A stretch of 64,000 nt of DNA from NCBI RefSeq assembly GCF_002733835.1, contig NZ_NVWY01000030.1:35382-99381 (forward strand), read 5' to 3'. The stretch is from Alcanivorax sp. (GTDB lineage: Bacteria > Pseudomonadota > Gammaproteobacteria > Pseudomonadales > Alcanivoracaceae). Both the position numbers and the translations under genes were made by a program. Shown here piece after piece: positions 58,474 to 64,000 of this stretch (its first letter is position 1; every line of letters starts with the position of its first letter). The notes below the pieces were generated by a model, which saw only the letters and a list, made by a program, of their open reading frames with translations, had not been told where the DNA came from and did not search any database.

Positions 58474-58502
58474 TTAACAGGCCATCCCCAGTCCTCTAGA
58501 AT
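58474..58502 (+). promoter_or_regulatory. Sigma-70 promoter upstream of dacA
   Basis: TTAACA (58474-58479), spacer of exactly 17, TAGAAT (58497-58502). It allows dacA to be expressed apart from the mrdA operon. A hairpin GCCATC-AAGT-GATGGC (58506-58521) begins just after the -10, at the start of the transcript. The remaining leader to 58682 holds direct repeats of CCATCCAAG. Confidence 0.65.
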
Positions 58503-58682
58503 GCAGCCATCAAGTGATGGCATAACGCAATTTGATGGCTTTATGGAATTTTTTGCCTTTTTCGTGTCCAACTACCCCTTCGGGCTCTTTCCCGGGCGGC
58601 GCCATGACACGACCGGCGCATTACTGATTCCCTGAACCATCCAAGAGAGACCATCCAAGGACAACCAACAGGCAGGATACCC

Positions 58683-59843
58683 ATGCGTCCCCAGTTTTTC
58701 CGCTTTACCGTTTTTGCTCTCTGTGCCTTGCTCGGCACCGCCCTTTCCTTGCAAGCCCAGGCACAAATGGTCCCCCGTGCGCCGCAGATCGAAGCCAAGG
58801 GTTACCTGCTGATGGATGCCGCCAGCGGCCAGATCATCGTCGAACATAATGCAGAGCAGCGTCTGCCGCCCGCCAGTTTGACCAAAATGATGACCGCCTA
58901 CATTGCCGAAGAAGAGCTGCAAAAAGGCAACATCGCCGAAAAGGACATGGCGCCGATCAGCGTTCAAGCCTGGCAAATGGGCGGCTCGCGCATGTTTGTC
59001 CGCGAAGGTACCCGTGTCTCGGTGGGGGACCTGCTGCGCGGCATCATCATCCAGTCCGGTAACGATGCCAGTGTGGCCATGGCCGAATACATTGCCGGCT
59101 CCGAGGATGCCTTCGCCGACCTCATGAATCAGCACGCCAACCGTCTGGGCATGGACAGCAGCCACTTCATGAATGCCACCGGCTGGCCGGCGGAAAACCA
59201 TTTCACCACCGCCAAGGACATGGCGATTCTGGCCCGGGCTATCGTGCGCGATTTCCCCGACCACTATGACTTGTACGCCAAAAAGGAATTCACCTACAAC
59301 GGTATCACCCAGCAGAACCGTAACCTGCTGCTATGGCGTGACCCCACCGTAGACGGACTGAAAACCGGCCACACCGACGAAGCCGGTTACTGCCTGGTGT
59401 CTTCCGCCAAGAAAGACAACATGCGACTCATCGCTGTGGTCATGGGCACCGCCTCCGAAAGCGCCCGTGCCCGCGAATCCCAGAAACTGCTGACTTACGG
59501 TTTCCGCTTCTTCGAAACCTACAAGGCATATAGCGCCGGTGACGTGCTAGACACCGTGGATGTGTGGATGGGTAAACAGGATCAGCTGCGTCTGGGCCTG
59601 GCGGAAGACCTGGTACTGACCATTCCCCGCGAAAGCCATGAAAACCTGAAAGCGGAAATCAGTGTCACCCCGCAACTAAAAGCCCCTATCCTGGAAGGCC
59701 AGCAGTACGGCACCCTGACCGTGAACATGAACAACGAGGTGCTGGTCAAGAAGCCCCTGGTCGCACTGGAACCGGTCGAAGAAGCGGGTATTTTCACCAA
59801 GCTCTGGCACCATATTCTGCTGTTCTTCAAAGGTCTGTTCTGA
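58683..59843 (+). CDS. dacA: D-alanyl-D-alanine carboxypeptidase (PBP5/6 type)
   Basis: A 386-residue protein with a signal peptide (cut near LQAQAQ). The class A active site has Ser65-x-x-Lys68 (ASLTKM), Ser125-Gly-Asn and Lys227-Thr-Gly (KTGHTDEAGY). A beta-rich C-terminal domain and an amphipathic membrane-anchoring tail (FTKLWHHILLFFKGLF) follow. It removes the terminal D-Ala from pentapeptides in the periplasm. It has its own promoter and a strong terminator. The neighbour downstream is a D-amino-acid aminotransferase. Confidence 0.95.
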   Translation: MRPQFFRFTVFALCALLGTALSLQAQAQMVPRAPQIEAKGYLLMDAASGQIIVEHNAEQRLPPASLTKMMTAYIAEEELQKGNIAEKDMAPISVQAWQMGGSRMFVREGTRVSVGDLLRGIIIQSGNDASVAMAEYIAGSEDAFADLMNQHANRLGMDSSHFMNATGWPAENHFTTAKDMAILARAIVRDFPDHYDLYAKKEFTYNGITQQNRNLLLWRDPTVDGLKTGHTDEAGYCLVSSAKKDNMRLIAVVMGTASESARARESQKLLTYGFRFFETYKAYSAGDVLDTVDVWMGKQDQLRLGLAEDLVLTIPRESHENLKAEISVTPQLKAPILEGQQYGTLTVNMNNEVLVKKPLVALEPVEEAGIFTKLWHHILLFFKGLF

Positions 59844-59853
59844 TAACACAGAA

Positions 59854-59951
59854 CGCTTGATGCCAGGCGCCTGATGCAATAGAAAACCGTCGCAGTCCGT
59901 CTCGTCCTATCGAGCCGGCACTGCGCCGGTTTTGCATCCAGGCCAGGCAGG
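59854..59951. repeat. CGCTTGATGCC-type repeat arms around the dacA terminator
   Basis: The left arm (59854-59880, CGCTTGATGCCAGGCGCCTG then ATGCAA) and a short inverse right arm (59934-59951, GCATCCAGGCCAGGCAGG) flank the terminator at 59883-59933. The unit type is the same as at 19459, 42399 and 51693. Confidence 0.6.
59883..59933. terminator. Strong terminator after dacA
   Basis: AAAACCG (59883-59889) pairs with CGGTTTT (59927-59933), and CGCAGT (59891-59896) with ACTGCG (59920-59925), with one mismatch between. CTCG/CGAG may pair inside. The flanking A and T runs fit termination on both strands. Confidence 0.8.
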
Positions 59952-59995
59952 TGCGCTAGACTGGTACCGTCACTCTCACGTCGAGCCCTTTCACC

Positions 59996-60880
59996 ATGCC
60001 CCAGGTTTATCTCAACGGCCGCTTTATGGCCCCCGAAGACGCTCAGATCTCCCCGATGGACCGGGGCTTTCTGTTTGCCGACGGGATTTACGAGGTTATC
60101 CCTGCTTATAACGGCGTGTTGTTTCGCTTCGAAGAACACCTGGCTCGTCTGGAGCGGTCCCTGGCCGAAGTGGAAATCCACAACCCCCATAGCCGCGCAC
60201 AATGGCGCGCCCTGTGCGAGGAATTACTGCGCCATAATGGCGACGGCAACCTCTCGGTTTACCTGCAAATCACCCGCGGCGCCGCCGAAAAGCGCGACCA
60301 TGCGTTTCCCTCTCCTGCCGTCACCCCCACCGTCTTCATGATGACCAGCCCGATCGCCGTGCCCGCCGCCAACAGCCCGGACACCGCCATCGGCGCCAAA
60401 GCGATCACACTGGACGATATTCGCTGGGCCCGGTGCGACATCAAATCCGTCTCCCTGTTACCCAACAGCCTGCTCCGCCAACAAGCGGTAGCCGCTGGCG
60501 CGGCCGAGGCCATTTTGCTGCGCGATGGCTTTGTCACCGAAGGCTCGGCCAGCAATGTCTTTGTGGTCAAAGACGGCAGCATTGCCACCCCGCCGAAAAG
60601 CCACGCCATTCTCGGCGGCATCACCCGGGACCTGGTGGTAGAGCTGTGCCATCAACACGGGCTAGCGCTGCAAGAGCGGGAAGTGACCGAAATGCAGCTA
60701 CGCAAGGCGGATGAAATCTGGATCACCAGCTCCACCAGGGAAGTGGTACCCGTGACCCACCTTAACGACGCTATAATAGGTAACGGCCAGCCAGGCCCCC
60801 AATGGAAGACCCTGGCCCGGCACTACGTTCAGCATAAACGCCGGCTTTGCGGGCTTGATACCCCCGAAACACGAGACTGA
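59996..60880 (+). CDS. D-amino-acid aminotransferase (PLP class IV)
   Basis: A 294-residue fold-type IV PLP enzyme. VYLNGRFMAPEDAQISPMDRGFLFADGIYEVIPAYNG is the family start. Lys150 (CDIKSVSLLPN) is the PLP lysine, and EGSASNVFVVKDG and GGITRD are cofactor-binding loops. It interconverts D-alanine and D-glutamate (via pyruvate and 2-oxoglutarate). Branched-chain aminotransferase or ADC lyase are the alternatives; the LPN after the lysine motif and the D-aminotransferase length favour the D-form. Lying between dacA and ybeD, it could recycle D-Ala released by DacA. Confidence 0.88.
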   Translation: MPQVYLNGRFMAPEDAQISPMDRGFLFADGIYEVIPAYNGVLFRFEEHLARLERSLAEVEIHNPHSRAQWRALCEELLRHNGDGNLSVYLQITRGAAEKRDHAFPSPAVTPTVFMMTSPIAVPAANSPDTAIGAKAITLDDIRWARCDIKSVSLLPNSLLRQQAVAAGAAEAILLRDGFVTEGSASNVFVVKDGSIATPPKSHAILGGITRDLVVELCHQHGLALQEREVTEMQLRKADEIWITSSTREVVPVTHLNDAIIGNGQPGPQWKTLARHYVQHKRRLCGLDTPETRD

Positions 60881-60892
60881 CAGGAGCAGCCC

Positions 60893-61162
60893 ATGGCTAT
60901 CCAGGAACACCTGTGGGAATTTCCCCATGACATGCAGTTAAAGGTCATGGGCGCCGTTGACGCCCCCCTCGAGGACGCCCTGATCGAGATTCTGACCACT
61001 CATTTGGATGATTTTGACGCTGACAAACACCTGAGCAGCAAACCCAGCAGCAAGGGCACTTTCATCTCCTTTACCGCGCAGGTCACCATGCGCAACCGGG
61101 AGCAGGTGGAAGCCATTTACAAGGCACTCGACGAATCACCCCACGTGAAAATAACCCTGTAG
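60893..61162 (+). CDS. ybeD: DUF493 family protein YbeD
   Basis: An 89-residue ACT-like ferredoxin-fold protein. LWEFPHDMQLKVMGAVDAPLEDALIEIL and SSKGTFISFTAQVTMRNREQVEAIYKAL are the family pattern. It commonly lies between dacA and lipB, and a link to lipoate metabolism has been suggested from this position. AGGAG precedes the ATG. It begins 12 bases after the aminotransferase stop, so the two are probably co-transcribed. Confidence 0.93.
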   Translation: MAIQEHLWEFPHDMQLKVMGAVDAPLEDALIEILTTHLDDFDADKHLSSKPSSKGTFISFTAQVTMRNREQVEAIYKALDESPHVKITL

Positions 61163-61356
61163 CGTCGACTTTTCGCTAAACGCCACAACCGCAAGCCATC
61201 AGTGCACACAACCACTGTGCACCGGTTCGCATATTGGCATTACACTGCGTTACTCGCCGTCACAGCCCGACACCGAAGCCCCACCAAGCCACCATAGGTT
61301 TGGAACGAACGTCCCCGTAATGTTGACCGCATAACAACAACACGGGGATCACCACC

Positions 61357-61668
61357 ATGAAAATACTGTCACTGCTTTGTCTGTGCAGCTGCCTGCTGGT
61401 ACTCACTGCTGTTGAAGTGCAGTCCCCCTCCCCGGATCACGTCAGCGCCCGCTCCCCCGCGACCAGCGCCATATCTGCCTCGGAAAACATCATTCCTGCC
61501 ATGCCACGCAGCCCGGATATTCTGCAGAGTGTTCATGGCACCCCGGTACATTTTGACGCCTTCCAGACCATCAATCTCAACGATGATGACGACATCGAAT
61601 TCGGCATCAGCGTCCAGGAACTGAATCTGCATCTTGTTAACCAGCGGACAGGTAATCGTCTGATCTAA
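61357..61668 (+). CDS. Small secreted protein of unknown function
   Basis: A 103-residue protein starting MKILSLLCLCSCLLVLTAVE, a signal peptide; the Cys residues in its hydrophobic core do not form a clean lipobox. The mature part is Ser/Pro/Ala-rich, then has an acidic run (NLNDDDDIEFGISVQELNLHL). GGGGA lies 9 bases before the ATG and a strong terminator follows the stop, which supports a real gene. I do not recognise a family. It separates ybeD from lipB. Confidence 0.6.
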   Translation: MKILSLLCLCSCLLVLTAVEVQSPSPDHVSARSPATSAISASENIIPAMPRSPDILQSVHGTPVHFDAFQTINLNDDDDIEFGISVQELNLHLVNQRTGNRLI

Positions 61669-61719
61669 GTAAGGACACTTCTGGTTCATTTGTTGTTACC
61701 CCGTGAGGGGTCTGCCTTC

Positions 61720-61745
61720 AGCCCGGCGCTTTGCCGGGCTTTTTT
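61720..61745 (+). terminator. Rho-independent terminator
   Basis: AGCCCGGC (61720-61727) pairs with GCCGGGCT (61733-61740), followed by a T run to 61745. A smaller CCCC-GTGA-GGGG hairpin precedes it at about 61699-61710. Confidence 0.9.
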
Positions 61746-61775
61746 ATGGCGCTTTGCGGCCGCAACACAAATGCA

Positions 61776-61990
61776 GTAGGAGTCTCCTTCCAGGGGACGA
61801 ACCACCCTGCAAAGCGGCAAAACGCTCGATTCGCCTTTTAACCGGTGATCATTAATCGCTCCGCTCATACTTCAGCCTCTACGGGGCTACGTGCGTATCC
61901 TCGCTTCGTTCGGTTCGTCCCCTGGAAGGGAACCCCTACAGCGTCTTCGTAGACCGGTCGATGTCTTAATTCCATCAAACGTAGCTCGTC
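61776..61990. repeat. REPIN-like inverted pair B with extended tail
   Basis: CCTTCCAGGGGACGAACC (61786-61803) is mirrored perfectly by GGTTCGTCCCCTGGAAGG (61912-61929). The match extends to 28 bases with a few changes (GTAGGAG outwards). The tail CTACAGCGTCTTCGTAGA, GTCTT, then TAGCTCGT (61936-61990) also follows the right arm of the element at 47470-47712. Confidence 0.85.
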
Positions 61991-62019
61991 GCTTCTGGTG
62001 TGCGGCATGTAGCAAGCCT

Positions 62020-62025
62020 TATACT
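62020..62025 (+). promoter_or_regulatory. Possible lipB -10 element close to the ATG
   Basis: TATACT ends 6 bases before ATG 62032, and no Shine-Dalgarno sequence is visible in the 20 bases upstream. If this is the -10, the transcript would start at or next to the ATG. No -35 at 16-18 bases is convincing. Confidence 0.3.
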
Positions 62026-62031
62026 TTCCCC

Positions 62032-62745
62032 ATGGACGCACTGATTCGCTACTTCCCCCGGGTTGACTACCCCCCCTGCTGGCAAGCCATGCGTGACCTC
62101 ACTGATCATCGCGACGCGCAGCAGAACGACGAGTTGTGGGTGCTGGAACACCCCCCGGTCTTCACCCTGGGCCAGGCGGGCAAGCCCGAGCACGTACTCA
62201 ATGCCGGAGAGATTCCGGTGGTGAACACCGATCGCGGCGGACAGGTCACCTATCACGGCCCCGGCCAGACGGTGATTTACCTGATGCTGGATATCAAACG
62301 GCTGGGGCTGGGAAGCCGCGGGCTGGTGACTGCTATCGAGGAAGGCATCATCGATTTTCTTGCCAGCCTGGGTATTGAGGCCGTGAACCGGGATGACGCC
62401 CCCGGGGTCTATGTGAACGGGGCCAAGATCGCGTCCCTGGGGCTGCGCATACGCCGTGGCGCAACCTATCACGGGCTCGCCATCAACCGGGACATGGACC
62501 TGGCGCCCTGGCAGCGGATCAACCCCTGCGGGCACGTGGGCCAGCCCATGACCACCCTGCAAGCGCAGGGCGTCAATCTGGGCCGCCACACCATGGAACA
62601 ACAACTGGTGACATTATTAGCCAAACGTCTGGGCCTGACGCCCCGGACAGCGCCCCCACCAGACTGGTACAATGCACTTCAGGAGAACGCCATCACTGAC
62701 AGCGATCCTGACAGTGCCCTGGCAGCACCGTCCCCACGACGGTAA
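62032..62745 (+). CDS. lipB: Octanoyltransferase LipB
   Basis: A 237-residue protein starting [20 protein letters not shown]. The active-site residues are Lys132 ([15 protein letters not shown]) and Cys166 ([12 protein letters not shown]); [16 protein letters not shown] is the substrate loop. It moves octanoate from acyl carrier protein to lipoyl domains; LipA then inserts sulfur. The frame is open far upstream into the REPIN-like repeat, but ATG 62032 matches the family start. The tail beyond residue 210 is unconserved. lipA follows at 60 bases. Confidence 0.94.
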   Translation: MDALIRYFPRVDYPPCWQAMRDLTDHRDAQQNDELWVLEHPPVFTLGQAGKPEHVLNAGEIPVVNTDRGGQVTYHGPGQTVIYLMLDIKRLGLGSRGLVTAIEEGIIDFLASLGIEAVNRDDAPGVYVNGAKIASLGLRIRRGATYHGLAINRDMDLAPWQRINPCGHVGQPMTTLQAQGVNLGRHTMEQQLVTLLAKRLGLTPRTAPPPDWYNALQENAITDSDPDSALAAPSPRR

Positions 62746-62805
62746 CCCACAGACACAGATGCCTGCCCCACCCTTTCGGCAGCACCCGACGGCAATGGAA
62801 ACCCC

Positions 62806-63783
62806 ATGAGCGAACAGGCCCAAGCCAAACGCAAAGTGCAAATCGGCGACAAACTGCGCGGCGCCGACAAGGTCCGCACCATCCCCATGGTCAACGAAGA
62901 AAGCGGCTATCAACGCAAGCCGGACTGGATTCGTGTGCGGGTTCCCGCCAACGGAGAAATCCAGCGCATCAAGTCGCTGCTGCGCAAACAGAAACTGCAC
63001 ACCGTTTGCGAAGAAGCCGCCTGCCCCAATTTGCCCGAATGCTTCGGCGGCGGCACCGCCACCTTCATGATCATGGGGGACATCTGCACCCGTCGCTGCG
63101 CATTTTGCGATGTGGGGTTTGGCCGGCCCAACGCCCTGGATGGCGAAGAACCCCTGCACCTGGCAGAGTCGGTGGAAAACCTGGGCCTGAACTATGTGGT
63201 GATTACCTCCGTGGACCGGGACGATCTGGCTGACGGTGGCGCGGAGCATTTTGCCGAATGCATCCGCCAGGTACGCGCACGCACCCCAGATACCCGCATC
63301 GAAATTCTCACCCCGGACTTCCGCCCCTGCCTGGATACCGCCGTGGAGATTCTCGGCGAGACCGCACCGGACGTGTTCAACCACAATATTGAAACCGTCC
63401 CGGAACTGTACAAGCACATCCGTCCGGGTGCCCGGTACCAGCACTCTCTGGATCTGCTCAAGCGCTACAAGGCGCTGCGCCCGGATGTGAGCACCAAAAG
63501 TGGCATCATGGTGGGGCTGGGCGAGACCTTCGAACAGGTCATCAATACCATCAAGGATCTGCGCGCCCACGACGTGAACATGATCACCATTGGCCAGTAC
63601 CTGCAGCCGAGCAAGCATCACGCCCCGGTGGAACGCTTCGTGCACCCGGACGAGTTCCGCGAGTACGCCCGCGTCGCCAACGAGCTGGGTTTTACCTCAG
63701 TAGCCTCCGGCCCCATGGTGCGCAGCTCCTATCATGCTGATTTACAACACAAAGGCATCGATGTGGGCCTGCACAAGCCCTGA
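62806..63783 (+). CDS. lipA: Lipoyl synthase LipA
   Basis: A 325-residue radical-SAM enzyme. Cluster 2 ligands are Cys68, Cys73 and Cys79 ([12 protein letters not shown]). The radical-SAM triad is Cys94, Cys98 and Cys101 (CTRRCAFC). The C-terminal RSSYHAD holds the conserved Ser that completes the auxiliary cluster. It inserts two sulfurs into octanoyl-lysine of pyruvate and 2-oxoglutarate dehydrogenase and the glycine system. It forms lipBA with the gene upstream. Confidence 0.97.
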   Translation: MSEQAQAKRKVQIGDKLRGADKVRTIPMVNEESGYQRKPDWIRVRVPANGEIQRIKSLLRKQKLHTVCEEAACPNLPECFGGGTATFMIMGDICTRRCAFCDVGFGRPNALDGEEPLHLAESVENLGLNYVVITSVDRDDLADGGAEHFAECIRQVRARTPDTRIEILTPDFRPCLDTAVEILGETAPDVFNHNIETVPELYKHIRPGARYQHSLDLLKRYKALRPDVSTKSGIMVGLGETFEQVINTIKDLRAHDVNMITIGQYLQPSKHHAPVERFVHPDEFREYARVANELGFTSVASGPMVRSSYHADLQHKGIDVGLHKP

Positions 63784-63788
63784 TCCCC

Positions 63789-63812
63789 CGGCCGTCCCCA
63801 CCGGGGCGGCCG
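63789..63812. terminator. GC-rich hairpin after lipA
   Basis: CGGCCG-t-CCCC (63789-63799) pairs with GGGG-CGGCCG (63803-63812) over a 3-base loop. The stem is strong, but only a weak TTAAATTT follows. Confidence 0.55.
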
Positions 63813-63874
63813 CTTAAATTTACATTTCCCACACTTGCGGCCCACTGACCCGGCCCCGGCTTTGCATTACGCTA

Positions 63875-64000
63875 GGGAACCTCTAAATAACTCTTTGCGT
63901 ACTCAGTCTTTCAGGCTGGTTCGCAATCTATACCCCATTCGGGGCACAGAGGGCGCGCTTTTGAAGGTGTCCCCTAACTGGGATCGAGATATGTCCATCC
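63875..64000 (+). mobile_element. Possible left end of an insertion sequence running off the window
   Basis: GGGAACCTCTAAATAACTC after the lipA hairpin resembles the terminal inverted repeats of some IS4/IS5-type elements, which often begin GGGAACCTCTGA. About 115 bases further, an ATG at 63991 (MSI...) follows GGGATCGAGAT and could be the transposase start. Nothing beyond is visible, so this stays a suspicion. Confidence 0.3.

Larger units (their letters stand above)
61669..62031. other. 363-base intergenic region upstream of lipB
   Basis: It holds a terminator (61720-61745), then a REPIN-like element that fills most of the space to about 61990. TATACT at 62020-62025 lies only 6 bases before the lipB ATG. 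No gene is seen. Confidence 0.6.

Noticed and set aside
61891..62031. Longer lipB from an upstream in-frame start
   Set aside because: The extension would be translated REPIN-like repeat; the family start is at 62032.

Overview
The window reads as chromosomal DNA of a marine gammaproteobacterium, most like Alcanivorax or a close relative. This is an inference from gene content, gene order and the style of the proteins; no rRNA or other decisive marker is present. I see no tRNA, rRNA, CRISPR array, prophage or complete insertion sequence. A possible IS end lies at the right edge.

Left part (1-23.5 kb): single genes and short operons. In order: a truncated DUF482 gene, a membrane protein with a cold-shock domain, a sodium/solute symporter, a sialidase-like protein coupled to a membrane protein, a START-domain protein, a PlsC acyltransferase, a short-chain dehydrogenase, a DUF938 methyltransferase, rhlB and glpE, an OmpW-type protein, a large unknown protein, a PIN-PhoH protein, a small membrane methyltransferase, a YiiX-type hydrolase, an M14 peptidase, a lipoprotein, a TorF-type porin with a convincing sigma-54/NtrC control region, an exonuclease/phosphatase-type protein, a porin with a small phosphate-binding-like protein, and the sco-PCuAC copper pair.

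Right part (23.5-63.8 kb): the conserved gammaproteobacterial housekeeping series miaB, ybeZ-ybeY-ybeX-lnt, leuS-lptE-holA, proA-nadD-rsfS-rlmH, mrdA-rodA-mltB-rlpA-dacA, ybeD, lipB-lipA. It covers tRNA modification, ribosome and rRNA maturation, outer-membrane lipoprotein and LPS assembly, rod-shape cell-wall synthesis and lipoate synthesis. Accessory modules interrupt it: a sulfate ABC transporter (cysPTWA) and an ECF sigma/anti-sigma/beta-propeller lipoprotein module (25.0-32.1 kb), a degenerate rhomboid protein and a B-box-like membrane protein (34.8-37.6 kb), a persulfide dioxygenase/DUF442/SulP sulfur operon with a strong promoter and palindromic operator (39.2-42.4 kb), a methyltransferase and an RhlA-like hydrolase with a PilZ-like tail (47.8-50.0 kb), a D-amino-acid aminotransferase (60.0 kb) and a small secreted protein (61.4 kb).

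The least expected structure is intergenic. At least five families of short, low-complexity repeats sit at gene ends, commonly as inverted pairs around a hairpin. In several places the repeat forms part of a gene: it supplies stop codons and, at nadD, the Shine-Dalgarno sequence, start codon and first residues. Two further sites (47.5 and 61.8 kb) carry REPIN-like paired palindromes that share an extended tail.
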